DNA of 64,000 nucleotides from Vibrio stylophorae (lineage in GTDB: Bacteria > Pseudomonadota > Gammaproteobacteria > Enterobacterales > Vibrionaceae): assembly GCF_921293875.1 (NCBI RefSeq), contig NZ_CAKLDI010000001.1:2419915-2483914 (forward strand), written 5' to 3'. Made by a program: the position numbers and the translations under genes. A model generated the notes under the pieces. That model worked only from the letters and a program-made list of their open reading frames with translations, did no database searches and was not told where the DNA came from. Positions 21,018-30,523 of this stretch are shown in pieces; positions within the stretch are counted from its first letter, which is position 1; the number at the start of each line of letters is the position of its first letter.

Positions 21018-21623
21018 ATGGACACGTCAACCAAACGACGCCGCACCCGACTATCCCCAGAACAACGGAGAGAGCAGCTGTTAAATACGGCCATGGAGGT
21101 CTTTGCTCTACGTGGTATCGGCCGAGCAGGTCATGCTGAAATTGCTGAAATTGCCCAAGTATCTGTCGCAACCGTCTTTAACTATTTTCCAACCCGTGAA
21201 GATTTAGTCGACGTAGTGCTAGCGCAAGCTGAACGCGAATTTGCCTTGGTATTAAAGCGCTGTTTTCAGTCTGCAGAAACACCTCTCAAGCAGGGTGTCA
21301 CTGCACTACTAGATGGCCTAATGGTCTCAGTGCAGCAGCAAGTTGCATGGGTTCGCGTTTGGTTTGAGTGGAGTACATCCACACGTGATGAAGTTTGGCC
21401 AAAGTTCCTTCAGGGTCACAATGAAACCAACCAATTCTTTATTGAAAGCTACGAAACAGCGAAGCGCCAAGGCGAAATTCGCACTGAAGCGCTTCAAGCA
21501 GATACCTTTGCAGACTACCTTCACGGCATTTGCTACGTGCTATTTATTCGCGCGACCGTCAGTCGAGATGAAGCTTTGATTCGTCGTAAAACCAATGAGT
21601 TTCTTGAGCTTATTTTTAACTAA
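21018..21623 (+). CDS. Quorum-sensing master regulator, LuxR/HapR/SmcR family (TetR fold)
   Basis: This is the TetR-type regulator at the end of the Vibrio phosphorelay (LuxO-Qrr), active at high cell density. The 201-aa protein has the near-invariant DNA-binding segment (about residues 10-60): RTRLSPEQRREQLL, then IAEIAQVSVATVFNYF and PTREDLVDVVL. The dimerisation domain keeps VWFEWSTSTRDEVWP. ATG 21018 gives the family start MDTSTKRRRTRL; a TTG at 21006 is less likely. The C-terminal half is clearly diverged from HapR. It lies next to hpt, as in Vibrio cholerae and V. harveyi. I saw no obvious Qrr pairing site in its leader. Confidence 0.92.
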   Translation: MDTSTKRRRTRLSPEQRREQLLNTAMEVFALRGIGRAGHAEIAEIAQVSVATVFNYFPTREDLVDVVLAQAEREFALVLKRCFQSAETPLKQGVTALLDGLMVSVQQQVAWVRVWFEWSTSTRDEVWPKFLQGHNETNQFFIESYETAKRQGEIRTEALQADTFADYLHGICYVLFIRATVSRDEALIRRKTNEFLELIFN

Positions 21624-21660
21624 AACTCAATTTTAGTTCACCCCGATTTTGCTCAAGCCT

Positions 21661-21693
21661 GCGTATCCCTCATGATGAGGGATACGCTTTTTT
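21661..21693 (+). terminator. Terminator of the luxR/hapR homologue
   Basis: A strong hairpin, GCGTATCCCTC / GAGGGATACGC with a 5-nt loop, is followed by TTTTTT. The left side has no T tract, so it acts rightwards only. Confidence 0.9.
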
Positions 21694-21706
21694 ATATCCG
21701 TCTAAT

Positions 21707-22768
21707 TTATCCCGCCAGCGCCATATCATCTTGGCTCGCATCCGTCGCAATGGCATGAACTGAATCAGTCAAAACCGTCACATGCGGTAAAGCTAATTCA
21801 GGCCAAAGCTGAGATTGTTGCGCCCAACATTGCTGCCCTTTGAGTTGCAGCTGATAAAGATGATAATCACCGCGAAATTGATGTTGAAGAATATCGGCTG
21901 CAACCCCCTGCTTGGCGATGCCAAGATGCTGTGGTCGAAGCATTAACTGCACCAGCGCGCCTGCCTTAAATCGCCGATTCAGACGCAGCGTTCCCAGCTC
22001 GCATTGCGCGCTCAGCCCAGAGTCATCCACTTTACCAGGCAACAAACTACAACGCCCGAGCATTCTTGCCACCATTTCAGTACTGGGTTGCTGATACAGC
22101 TGCTCTGGTGGACCCACCTGCAAAATACGGCCTTGATGCATCACCGCCACTTGGTCAGCAAAAGCAAAAGCTTCTTCTCGCGCGTGAGTGACAAATACCG
22201 CACTCACCCCTTCTAGACGAAAGATCTCCCGCAGCTCAGCAATCATTTCATAACGAACTTGCGAATCAATATTGGAAAAAGGCTCATCCAATAACAGCAA
22301 TTTAGGTCGATTTGCCAAGGCACGAGCAATGGCTACACGCTGCTGCTGCCCACCAGAAAGCTGATGTGGATAGCGAGCGCCGAGCCCTTGAAGATGCACC
22401 AATGCTAATAATGCCTCGACTCGCGCAGCTTTTGCTTGGCGCGTCAATTTGCTCAGTGAAAAGGCAATATTCTCAGCCACAGTTAAATGGGGAAACAGCG
22501 CATAATCTTGAAAGATCATGCCAATTTGTCTTTGTTCCGGCGGCATATCGAATTGCTCACTGGCCACCAACTGTTGATGCAGATAAATCTCGCCTTGGCG
22601 AATCGGCTCAAGGCCTGCAATCGCTTTTAACAAGGTGGTTTTGCCGCAACCACTAGCGCCAAGCAAACACAGGATCTGTCCGGCTTCAAGCTGCAGTGAA
22701 AGATCGCGCAACACCACGGTATTTTGATAGTGGCAATGGATCTGTTTTAAATTTAAGGCAAGAGTCAT
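21707..22768 (-). CDS. fbpC: Ferric iron ABC transporter ATP-binding protein FbpC
   Basis: This is the ATPase of a periplasmic-binding-protein-dependent Fe3+ importer. The 353-aa product has Walker [12 protein letters not shown], the [20 protein letters not shown] segment, signature [15 protein letters not shown] and Walker [13 protein letters not shown], then a TOBE-like C-terminal domain. I chose ATG 22768 because it overlaps the fbpB stop by 4 nt; the frame runs 9 codons further into fbpB. It is the last gene of fbpA-fbpB-fbpC. Confidence 0.93.
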   Translation of the reverse strand: MTLALNLKQIHCHYQNTVVLRDLSLQLEAGQILCLLGASGCGKTTLLKAIAGLEPIRQGEIYLHQQLVASEQFDMPPEQRQIGMIFQDYALFPHLTVAENIAFSLSKLTRQAKAARVEALLALVHLQGLGARYPHQLSGGQQQRVAIARALANRPKLLLLDEPFSNIDSQVRYEMIAELREIFRLEGVSAVFVTHAREEAFAFADQVAVMHQGRILQVGPPEQLYQQPSTEMVARMLGRCSLLPGKVDDSGLSAQCELGTLRLNRRFKAGALVQLMLRPQHLGIAKQGVAADILQHQFRGDYHLYQLQLKGQQCWAQQSQLWPELALPHVTVLTDSVHAIATDASQDDMALAG

Positions 22769-24387
22769 GCGCGCTCCAAAGAACGATTCAACCAAATCAA
22801 TGGGATCAATCCCACCGCAACCAACAACAACGCGGGCAGTGCGGCAATATAAAGCTGGTCATCCGATACGTAATGATAGACATGGGTGGCCAGTGTATTG
22901 AAGTTAAAGGGGGCCAAGATCAATGCGGCATTGAGCTCTTTCATCGACTCAATAAACACCAACATAGTAGCCACTAACAAACTGCGCTTTAACAGCGGAA
23001 GATGCACACGCCAGAACAGCGTGAGGCCATGGCAGCCCATAGTTTTTGCAGCCATATCTAAACTGGGTGAAAGCTTGCTATAACCACTCTCAATCGCACC
23101 AATCGCGACCGCAGCAAAACGAATCACAAAGGCAATCACCAAGGCGGCGATAGTTCCAGAGATAAATAAACCGAGCGGACGGTATCCCAAGGCAACCCAT
23201 TGATCATTAACCCAGTGTTGCAGCGCACCCGCTGGCAATAAAATCCCAATCGCCAGTACCGTTCCCGGTACAGCATAACCAAAAGAAGCCAGTCGCATCG
23301 GCCATACCGAGCGCGGTTTGGTTGCATATAAACGATGATAAACATTCACCGCTAGTGCCAGTATCAGTGCCACTAGCGCGGCATAAATCGAAAGACTAAA
23401 GCTATGCCAGCTAATCTGCGCAAAATCATCATTCCAACTTTGCTGCCAATACTGCCAGCTGTAATCCACCAGCTGTAATACTGGGAAAATAAAGGCGGCA
23501 GCCAACAGTCCCCAACACCATAGTAAAGCGATGACTTGTCGCCAGCCGCGCAATATTTGTTTCTCGCTGCCCTGCGCTTGTCCCTTGGCAAACACTTTTA
23601 GCTGACGGCGGCTATAGCGCTCTAGCGCCAATACCAGAACCACAGCAAGGAGCATCAAGCTGGCTATTTGGCTCGCAGCATGGACCTGTGAGTATCCCAA
23701 CCAAGCATCATAAACAGCCGTGGTGAGCGTGTGCACAGCAAAGTAATTCACCGTACCAAAATCACCCAGCGCCTCCATCGCCACCAAAGCGCACCCTACA
23801 ACTAAAGCCGGTCTTGCCATGGGTAAATGAATTCGCCAAAAACGCTGCCAAGGTGTAACACCAAGACTGCGCGCAGCCTGCGTCATTGTTGCAGGCTGCT
23901 CTAAAAAAGCGGCACGCATTAACAAATAAATATAGGGATAAAGTACCAAGGCCAGGACAATCATCGCACCGGTTAAAGTGCGAATATCAGGAAACCAGTA
24001 ATCATGAATAGATTGCCAACCAAACCATTGGCGCAGCGCGATTTGAATGGGGCCTGCATAATCAAACCAGTCGGTATAGATAAATCCAATGATGTAACCT
24101 GGCATCGCCAGTGGCAATACCAAAGCCCATTGTAAAAAAGATGCGGAAAAAAATTGATAGCGCGCCAGTAACCAAGCACAAGGCAATGCAAAAAAGGCAG
24201 CAAAACCAACCACACCCGCAGCTAAAAGCAGGCTATTTTTAGCATAAATAGGCAATACGGTATCAAGCAGTGAATGAAACACCGCTGTATCTGCGCTCAA
24301 GGCGCTGTAACCAATCGCCACGATAGGCGACACAACCAGCAACGCGACTAACCAAGTCAGCGCAGGCAATAGAGAAAAACGCTTCAT
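22765..24387 (-). CDS. fbpB: Ferric iron ABC transporter permease FbpB
   Basis: This 540-aa inner-membrane protein has about 12 TM helices in two fused permease halves. Each half carries an EAA-type loop for contact with FbpC: the first near AARSLGVTPWQRFWRIHLPM, the second near AKTMGCHGLTLFWRVHLPL. A fused two-copy permease is the rule for the Fbp/SfuB family. A hairpin separates it from fbpA upstream, and it is coupled to fbpC downstream. Confidence 0.94.
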   Translation of the reverse strand: MKRFSLLPALTWLVALLVVSPIVAIGYSALSADTAVFHSLLDTVLPIYAKNSLLLAAGVVGFAAFFALPCAWLLARYQFFSASFLQWALVLPLAMPGYIIGFIYTDWFDYAGPIQIALRQWFGWQSIHDYWFPDIRTLTGAMIVLALVLYPYIYLLMRAAFLEQPATMTQAARSLGVTPWQRFWRIHLPMARPALVVGCALVAMEALGDFGTVNYFAVHTLTTAVYDAWLGYSQVHAASQIASLMLLAVVLVLALERYSRRQLKVFAKGQAQGSEKQILRGWRQVIALLWCWGLLAAAFIFPVLQLVDYSWQYWQQSWNDDFAQISWHSFSLSIYAALVALILALAVNVYHRLYATKPRSVWPMRLASFGYAVPGTVLAIGILLPAGALQHWVNDQWVALGYRPLGLFISGTIAALVIAFVIRFAAVAIGAIESGYSKLSPSLDMAAKTMGCHGLTLFWRVHLPLLKRSLLVATMLVFIESMKELNAALILAPFNFNTLATHVYHYVSDDQLYIAALPALLLVAVGLIPLIWLNRSLERA

Positions 24388-24406
24388 ATCTCTCGCTTAC
24401 GCGCAA

Positions 24407-24430
24407 AAGGGGGCCATCGCCCCCTTAAAA
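24407..24430 (-). terminator. Intercistronic hairpin between fbpA and fbpB
   Basis: AAGGGGGC / GCCCCCTT with a 4-nt loop, followed leftwards by TTTTGCG. It probably stops part of the transcripts after fbpA or protects the fbpA 3' end, so that more binding protein than permease is made. Confidence 0.65.
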
Positions 24431-24463
24431 AATTAATCCAAATGAAATGCTTTGATCTGCAAT

Positions 24464-25480
24464 TTATAGGTCAAATTGAACTTCATCAAGTAAACGAATG
24501 GCATCACCATAGTGCGCAGCGATTTGCGGCAATGGCAAACTATCGATTTTAAATTCACCCCATGACTGCACTAATTCAGATGGCTGCACACCCACCTTAA
24601 TTGGATGCTCATAGTTCACTTCCGAGTACATATGTTGCGCAACATCACCCGTTAAAAAGGCAATCAATTGCTCCGCATTAGCTTTGTTCGGCGCATATTT
24701 TGCAAGTGCAACACCACTGACATTTACATGTGTACCTTGTGCTTGCTGACCAGGGAAGTTGAGATAAACCGCATCAGCCCACGCTTTTTGTGATTCATCA
24801 TTGAGCATTTTGCCAAGATAGTAGCTATTGCCTAAGGATAGATCACAAAGTCCTTCGCTGATTGCTTTGACCTGTGCGCGGTCATTGCCTTGTGGTTTAC
24901 GTGCTAGGTTAGCTTTCAAACCTTCAAGCCACGTTTTGGTTGCCGCTTCGCCGTGCTCAGCAATCATCGCAGCCACCAAAGATACATTGTATGGATGCTT
25001 ACCAGAACGCGTACAGATGCGCCCTTTCCACTGTGGATCAGCGAGATCAAAATAATCAAAATCAGCAGGTAAACGACCGACCCGATCACGAGATGAATAC
25101 ACACCACGGGCACGCAAAGTCAAACCCACCCACTGATTCTCTTTATCACGATACTTCGCAGGAATATTTTCATCAACCTCAGCAATATCAATCGGTTGCA
25201 CTAAACCTTTATCAACTAAGTTGGTTAGACGACTAATATCAACGGTAAGAATAACATCGGCAGGGCTATATTCACCTTCGCTGGCTAAACGCTCAGCAAG
25301 GCCTTTTTTCGCAAACAGAACATTTACTTTAATCCCTGTTTGCTCAGTAAATTTGTCAAAAAGCGGCTCAACCAAAAACGGCTGGCGATATGAGTAAACA
25401 TTCACTTCCTTGTCTGCGGCTTGCGCATAGCCAGTGAAGAAAGAAGCGACGAGCAATAGTGCTGATCCTAACTTTTTCAT
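24464..25480 (-). CDS. fbpA: Periplasmic ferric iron-binding protein FbpA
   Basis: This soluble periplasmic receptor for Fe3+ feeds FbpBC. The 338-aa precursor starts at ATG 25480 after GGAG, with a signal peptide MKKLGSALLLVASFFTGYAQA. The mature part begins with the family's EVNVYSYRQPFLVEPLF; the iron-site tyrosines probably lie near YSEVNYEHP in the C-terminal lobe. The frame continues upstream through the promoter and Fur box, so the longer start is rejected. Fur-regulated expression is strongly suggested by the upstream site. Confidence 0.94.
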   Translation of the reverse strand: MKKLGSALLLVASFFTGYAQAADKEVNVYSYRQPFLVEPLFDKFTEQTGIKVNVLFAKKGLAERLASEGEYSPADVILTVDISRLTNLVDKGLVQPIDIAEVDENIPAKYRDKENQWVGLTLRARGVYSSRDRVGRLPADFDYFDLADPQWKGRICTRSGKHPYNVSLVAAMIAEHGEAATKTWLEGLKANLARKPQGNDRAQVKAISEGLCDLSLGNSYYLGKMLNDESQKAWADAVYLNFPGQQAQGTHVNVSGVALAKYAPNKANAEQLIAFLTGDVAQHMYSEVNYEHPIKVGVQPSELVQSWGEFKIDSLPLPQIAAHYGDAIRLLDEVQFDL

Positions 25481-25501
25481 TTCAACTCCATAAAAGCTAA
25501 C

Positions 25502-25514
25502 GATAATAATTATC
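25502..25514 (-). promoter_or_regulatory. Fur box upstream of fbpA
   Basis: A perfect palindrome GATAAT-A-ATTATC is the 6-1-6 core of the Fur operator. It lies 21 bp upstream of the fbpA start and just downstream of the -10 element, so bound Fe-Fur would block transcription. Confidence 0.88.
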
Positions 25515-25528
25515 AATTGTTTTTCGCG

Positions 25529-25556
25529 AGTATACGATGTTTCCAATTTGTTGCAA
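25529..25556 (-). promoter_or_regulatory. Probable sigma-70 promoter of fbpABC
   Basis: On the minus strand TTGCAA (25556-25551) and TATACT (25534-25529) are separated by 16 nt, about 50-75 bp upstream of fbpA and adjacent to the Fur box. Confidence 0.65.
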
Positions 25557-25589
25557 GCAATAATCAATTCAGTCAGCAGGCGAACAACA

Positions 25590-25613
25590 AAAAGCCCAGC
25601 AATCGCTGGGCCT
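25590..25613 (-). terminator. Terminator of glnK-amtB
   Basis: Stem GCCCAGC / GCTGGGC with a 4-nt loop, followed leftwards by TTTTTGTTG, downstream of amtB. Confidence 0.85.
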
Positions 25614-25636
25614 TAAGTCTGTTACAAAAGGTATCG

Positions 25637-26863
25637 TTATTTGCCCATAAACTCTGGATAAGCCTCAATACCGCAGTCGTGTAAATCCATGCCACTGCGC
25701 TCTTCATCTTTACCTACGCGAATACCCACAGTTCTTTTAAGGATAAACCACAGCAATAAACTTGCACTAAATACCCAAGCAAAAATAACCAAAGCGCCTA
25801 GAGCCTGAATGGCAAAGCTTGCATCGGTATTGCTCACTGGCACTAAAATCAGCCCGAGCACACCACAAACCCCATGTACAGAAATGGCGCCCACTGGATC
25901 ATCAATATGCAAGCGATCCAGTGCCACAATGCTGATGATCACCAGCACACCAGCCAGTGCGCCCACGGTCATTGCCCAAATTGGTGATGGTGATAGTGGA
26001 TCAGCCGTGATCGCCACCAACCCAGCCAAAGCGCCATTAAGGATCATGGTCAAATCCGACTTACCCCAGCGCAATTTACAGAAAATAAGCGCCGCAACCG
26101 TCCCCGCTGCTGCCGCTGCATTGGTGTTTAAAAAGATCTGCCCTACTGCTTCAGCATTGGCGCGATCGGAAACCATCAATTGCGAGCCGCCATTAAAGCC
26201 AAACCAACCAAACCACAGCACAAAAGCGCCCAGTGTCGCCAGCGGCATACTGGAGCCAGGAATCGGGTAGATTTCGCCTTTCTTACCATATTTACCCTGA
26301 CGAGCGCCCAGTAGCAGTACGCCAGCAAGCGCTGCAGCCGCACCGGCCATATGCACCACACCTGAGCCCGCAAAGTCAGTAAATCCTAGCTCACTTAAAA
26401 AGCCGCCGCCCCAAACCCAATAACCTTCAATAGGATAAATAAGGCCAGTCAAAACCACCGCAAAAGCCAAGAACGCCCAAAGCTTCATGCGTTCAGCCAC
26501 CGCGCCAGAAACCACCGACATCGCAGTGGCAACAAAGACCACTTGAAAGAAAAAGTCAGATTCTAAAGAGTGATCGGCATCCGCAGCCTGATTACCAATA
26601 AGCGTGCCAAATGAGGGTAGCCAACTTCCCTCTGCGTTACCCACATACATAATGTTGTAACCCACCAGCAAGAAAACACAGCAAGCAATGGCATAAAGGC
26701 AGATGTTTTTCGTCAAGATTTCAGTGGTATTTTTAGCGCGCACCAAACCCGCCTCGAGCATGGCAAAGCCTGCCGCCATCCACATCACTAGCGCGCCAGA
26801 TAAACAGAAAAAGAGAGTATCGAGGGCAAAACGTAATTCAGAAACAGAAATTGCAAGTTCCAT
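25637..26863 (-). CDS. amtB: Ammonium transporter AmtB
   Basis: This trimeric inner-membrane ammonium channel has 408 aa and eleven predicted TM helices. The pore histidines are likely in VVHMAGAAAALAG and SVHGVCGVLG, and the phenylalanine gate region in FCLSGALVMWMAAGFAMLEAGL. There is no cleavable signal peptide; it starts directly with a TM-flanking segment. It lies 10 bp after glnK, the canonical glnK-amtB pair in which GlnK plugs the channel when nitrogen becomes sufficient. Confidence 0.96.
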   Translation of the reverse strand: MELAISVSELRFALDTLFFCLSGALVMWMAAGFAMLEAGLVRAKNTTEILTKNICLYAIACCVFLLVGYNIMYVGNAEGSWLPSFGTLIGNQAADADHSLESDFFFQVVFVATAMSVVSGAVAERMKLWAFLAFAVVLTGLIYPIEGYWVWGGGFLSELGFTDFAGSGVVHMAGAAAALAGVLLLGARQGKYGKKGEIYPIPGSSMPLATLGAFVLWFGWFGFNGGSQLMVSDRANAEAVGQIFLNTNAAAAAGTVAALIFCKLRWGKSDLTMILNGALAGLVAITADPLSPSPIWAMTVGALAGVLVIISIVALDRLHIDDPVGAISVHGVCGVLGLILVPVSNTDASFAIQALGALVIFAWVFSASLLLWFILKRTVGIRVGKDEERSGMDLHDCGIEAYPEFMGK

Positions 26864-26873
26864 GGGTCACTCC

Positions 26874-27230
<357 letters not shown>

Positions 27231-27275
27231 TCATCCATATCGTGTGACCTCACGCCCCACGCATAGCAAGCTGGT

Positions 27276-27291
27276 TTCAAATTTGATGCCA
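27276..27291 (-). promoter_or_regulatory. Candidate sigma-54 promoter of glnK-amtB
   Basis: On the minus strand TGGCAT-N5-TTGAA resembles the sigma-54 consensus TGGCAC-N5-TTGCA, with GG present but GA in place of the -12 GC. It lies within a 22-nt imperfect palindrome (27271-27292) and about 65 bp upstream of the glnK start. The NtrC-type site farther upstream makes it plausible; the -12 mismatch keeps confidence low. Confidence 0.4.
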
Positions 27292-27344
27292 GTTTTTTAA
27301 CACCTATTTTTCAACACCTTACAGCGATAACATCAAGGCATAAA

Positions 27345-27373
27345 AAAAGCGTGCACTGTTGTGGTGCACGCTT
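27345..27373 (-). terminator. Hairpin downstream of the UPF0231 gene; also matches an NtrC enhancer site
   Basis: The stem AAAGCGTGCAC / GTGCACGCTTT, followed leftwards by T7, is a terminator for the leftward gene at 27430-27801. Its centre, TGCACTGTTGTGGTGCA (27352-27368), also matches the NtrC-binding consensus TGCACY-N5-GGTGCA. It lies about 60 bp upstream of the candidate sigma-54 promoter of glnK, a normal distance for an enhancer. Confidence 0.75.
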
Positions 27374-27429
27374 TCACTATTTTAGACCAAATTTTCACCC
27401 ATCGCGGGAAAGGCGCAATTTCATTGCGC

Positions 27430-27801
27430 TCAAGCTGAATAGCGCTCAATAAATGCCAGCCAGCTTTGCATCATCTCAATAAAATCTTCAATACCACACA
27501 GCGCATAACTCTCGGCATCATAAAAATTATCCACTTCCTCAGGAAGCTCCTGCTCATGGTGCAAATGATGGGCGGTCAAACTCACTTCACCCGCTTCAAA
27601 ATGAAGGTCAATTTCATGGCCTAACCGCTGCCAAGGCTGATCGGCCTCGGCCGCTTGCATTAATGCCGTAATGATCTGTTGCACAGCGATCGGCGAGCAT
27701 GCGATCTCATCAATTAACCAGCGCCCTACCAATTCGTGCCCCATGGAAAATTGGGCACGATAGCCGCCATCAAAGGTGCTGTGGCGAAACTCATATTCCA
27801 T
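27430..27801 (-). CDS. yacL: UPF0231 family protein YacL
   Basis: A 123-aa acidic cytoplasmic protein of unknown function. It matches E. coli YacL over its whole length: MEYEFRHSTFDGGYRAQF at the start, the SMGHELVGRW motif, WQRLGHE in the middle and YDAESYALCGIEDFI near the end. It has no signal peptide or TM segment. It is flanked by its own terminator downstream and the tolC terminator region beyond. The family assignment is from similarity; no activity is known. Confidence 0.88.
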   Translation of the reverse strand: MEYEFRHSTFDGGYRAQFSMGHELVGRWLIDEIACSPIAVQQIITALMQAAEADQPWQRLGHEIDLHFEAGEVSLTAHHLHHEQELPEEVDNFYDAESYALCGIEDFIEMMQSWLAFIERYSA

Positions 27802-27823
27802 GCAATTACTCTCTTTTAAACAT

Positions 27824-27851
27824 AAAAAAAGCGCCGAGTTCGGCGCTTTTT
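27824..27851 (-). terminator. Terminator of tolC
   Basis: Stem AAAAAGCGCCGA / TCGGCGCTTTTT with a 2-nt centre and a leftward T run, just past the tolC stop. Confidence 0.88.
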
Positions 27852-27865
27852 CTCACGACATCGTT

Positions 27866-29200
27866 CTATTTACGCGTCGCTTTTTTTACCGTCAAGCTCT
27901 TGTTGATATCAACAATATCTTGATCGCTCAACGTACCCACTGCAAGTTTCAATTGCAGCACGCTGAGAATATAGTCGTAACGAGCATCGGCTAGGTTGCG
28001 ATTTGCATCGTACAAACGGCGTGTCGCATCGAGCACATCAACAATGGTACGGGTACCCACTTCAAAACCAGCTTCAGTTGCTTTCAATGCACTACGCGCT
28101 GACACGACTGATTGCTGATAAGCACGCAAAGCACCCATAGTGGCATTGATATTGTTGTAGAAAGCACGGACATCCTTGATCACTTCGCGATAGCTCGCTT
28201 CAAGATCTTGGCTTGCCGCTACATACCCAAATTGCGCCTGTTTCACCTGTGAGCTCGTTGCACCACCACTAAAGAGTGGCAAGCTTGCATTGATGCCCAT
28301 GGTGAGATCGGTCGCTGAGATTTCATCAGGCAAGGCACCAGGGACTGGGTGATCATTGTTTACATGGTTATGACCATAGTTGGCAGTAAAGGCAACGGTT
28401 GGTAGATGGCCACCTTGCGCCAAGCTAATTTGCTCTTTCGCACGATCGCGTGCAATGCGTTGCGCTAATAGCGTTAGGTTTTTCTCTTGCGCCGTGGCTT
28501 CCAAATCGGTAATCGGTGTGGTTTCACGCTGCGCTGAGAATTGACGGGTATTGAGCGCATTGATCTCTGCGTACTCTTGACCTGTCAATTCACGTAGACC
28601 TTCATAACTGTTGGTCAATGTGTTGCGCGCAATAATCTCTTGTGCCAATACGCTGTCGTATTGTGCTTGAGCATCATGCACATCGGTAATGGCTGACAAA
28701 CCCACTTCAAAACGTTGTTTGGTTTGCTCTAACTGACGCCCTACAGCAGCTTTTTCAGCGCGGATAAAATCAAGGTTATCCATGGCGCGAAGCACTTCAA
28801 AATAAGCGGTCGCTGTACGTAAAATCAGACCTTGTTGCTGCGCTGCATAACCGGCATCCGCTTGACGCGCGCTCATCTCGGTAATATCTAGGTTGCTCCA
28901 GCTTTGTTGGTTATAAATCAGCTGGTTCAATGATACGCCTGCAGACAACACATCATTTTCATTGGCATCGCGGTTTGAAAGCGTCTTGTTGTAGCCTGCG
29001 GTCAAATCAATCTGAGGCAACAACGCAGCGCGTGATTCGTTGATGGCCTCAAATGCAGCATCCTTCTGCGCTGCTGCACTTAAAAGCTGAGGGTCATTTT
29101 CCTTTGCTTGCTGATAGACTTGCGCCAAGTCTTCAGCTGACACTAGATTGGCTGTGCCCGCCAAGGCCAAACCAATGGTCAGTGAAAGTAGCTTTTTCAT
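27866..29200 (-). CDS. tolC: Outer membrane efflux channel TolC
   Basis: This trimeric outer-membrane exit duct serves drug efflux pumps and type I secretion. The 444-aa precursor has a signal peptide MKKLLSLTIGLALAGTANLVSA and the repeated coiled-coil/OEP halves: ALLPQIDLTAGYN in the first, GHLPTVAFTANYG in the second, with the VGTRTIVDVLDATRRLYDA stretch near the end. It lacks the long C-terminal extension of E. coli TolC, as is usual in Vibrio. It diverges from nudF, as in E. coli. Confidence 0.95.
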   Translation of the reverse strand: MKKLLSLTIGLALAGTANLVSAEDLAQVYQQAKENDPQLLSAAAQKDAAFEAINESRAALLPQIDLTAGYNKTLSNRDANENDVLSAGVSLNQLIYNQQSWSNLDITEMSARQADAGYAAQQQGLILRTATAYFEVLRAMDNLDFIRAEKAAVGRQLEQTKQRFEVGLSAITDVHDAQAQYDSVLAQEIIARNTLTNSYEGLRELTGQEYAEINALNTRQFSAQRETTPITDLEATAQEKNLTLLAQRIARDRAKEQISLAQGGHLPTVAFTANYGHNHVNNDHPVPGALPDEISATDLTMGINASLPLFSGGATSSQVKQAQFGYVAASQDLEASYREVIKDVRAFYNNINATMGALRAYQQSVVSARSALKATEAGFEVGTRTIVDVLDATRRLYDANRNLADARYDYILSVLQLKLAVGTLSDQDIVDINKSLTVKKATRK

Positions 29201-29454
29201 CCGGTGCTGTTCCTAGAAAGAGTTGTCAATTTTCTTATACGATATACGAATTCGGTAACATATCCCAACCAAACTGACGGGAAACTGAATGCCGCCCTTT
29301 GATTTTGTTAAGTCTAGCCACGAAACATGAGAGTCACGAATGGAATTTCACTCACAAAACTTAACTAAAAATACAATTTTTATGAGAAAAGTTTAAGGCG
29401 ATAATTGAGTTCCTCATCATGAGCTCGATACAATATGCTGCCCGAGGAGGAATC

Positions 29455-30093
29455 ATGAGTTGTCACATGTCCGCACTGCAAGATGAACAATTTTACAGCA
29501 ATCATGATGTAGAAATCATCCAAAAATCTCGTCATTACAATGGTTTTTTAAAAATTGACCATTACCAGTTTCGCCATCGATTGTTTGCTGGTGGCTGGAG
29601 TGACCCGATTGTGCGTGAATGTTTAGAGCGAGGCGACGCGGCAGCATTACTGCCCTACGACCCAATTGCTGACACTGTGGTGCTGATCGAACAAATTCGA
29701 GTGGGTGCGCTTGGCGGTGAACAGCCTTGGCAGCTTGAAATTGTTGCAGGAATGATAGATAAAGCTGAATCTGCTGAACAAGTGGCTCGCCGTGAAAGCG
29801 AGGAAGAAGCTGGCATCAGCATCGAGCGTAGTGAATCAATTTGCAGTTACTACCCAAGCTCTGGCGGCTGCACCGAAAAGCTGTATCTGTTTGTCGGCGA
29901 AGTCGATAGCACCAAGGCACAAGGCATTCATGGTTTGGCCGAAGAAAATGAAGATATTCGAGTGCATGTAGTGGCTCGCGAACAAGCGCTCAAATGGCTG
30001 CAAAACGGCCGAATTGAAAATGCCGCCAGCATCATTGCACTACAATGGTTAGCATTGAACCACGCTCGATTACGGCAACAATGGCAAGTATAA
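29455..30093 (+). CDS. nudF: ADP-ribose pyrophosphatase NudF
   Basis: This Nudix hydrolase cleaves ADP-ribose to AMP and ribose 5-phosphate. The 212-aa product has an intact Nudix box, GMIDKAESAEQVARRESEEE followed by AGIS, with the magnesium-binding REXXEE core. A strong GAGGAGG four nt before ATG 29455 decides the start; an upstream start at 29419 is rejected. It is the first gene of nudF-yqiB-cpdA-yqiA-parE. Confidence 0.95.
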   Translation: MSCHMSALQDEQFYSNHDVEIIQKSRHYNGFLKIDHYQFRHRLFAGGWSDPIVRECLERGDAAALLPYDPIADTVVLIEQIRVGALGGEQPWQLEIVAGMIDKAESAEQVARRESEEEAGISIERSESICSYYPSSGGCTEKLYLFVGEVDSTKAQGIHGLAEENEDIRVHVVAREQALKWLQNGRIENAASIIALQWLALNHARLRQQWQV

Positions 30094-30096
30094 AAT

Positions 30097-30519
30097 ATGA
30101 AGTATCGCGTTGATTTCCCAGCATTGATGCGACTATGTGAAGGGAATTACGCAAAATTGATAGGCTTGGTGCCACGACAACAAGAGGTCGGCGCTCAATG
30201 TCACTATCAGGTGGTGCAAAACCATTATCGACTCACCATTGAAGAGACGACTAAATACACCACCCTTATACAAATTGAACAGATGGACAGCCAACCTGGC
30301 TTTTTGCTATCGCAATTACAAGTTCGTTTATATCATGATGCACGTGTTGCAGAAGTGTGTACCAGTCAACAGCATGGTAAACCACAGCCACGGTATGATT
30401 ACCCGAACCAAAAGATGTATCAGCAAGATGAAAAACATCGCGTGAATCATTTTTTATCCGAATGGCTCACCTTTTGTCTTCAACATGGCATCCATCAACA
30501 ACCGCTAATGGAATGGTAA
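30097..30519 (+). CDS. yqiB: DUF1249 family protein YqiB
   Basis: A 140-aa protein of unknown function that always seems to lie between nudF and cpdA in this group. Visible family features are MKYRVDFPALMRLCEGNYAKL at the start and the basic HGKPQPRYDYPN segment before the C-terminal helical end VNHFLSEWLTFCL. It has no signal peptide or TM helix. It starts 3 bp after nudF, so they are co-translated. Confidence 0.88.
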   Translation: MKYRVDFPALMRLCEGNYAKLIGLVPRQQEVGAQCHYQVVQNHYRLTIEETTKYTTLIQIEQMDSQPGFLLSQLQVRLYHDARVAEVCTSQQHGKPQPRYDYPNQKMYQQDEKHRVNHFLSEWLTFCLQHGIHQQPLMEW

Positions 30520-30523
30520 CGGA

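Noticed and set aside
25809-26270. A 153-codon rightward frame inside amtB
   Set aside because: Antisense to conserved transmembrane codons; composition is Thr/Ala/Pro repeats from the reverse strand.
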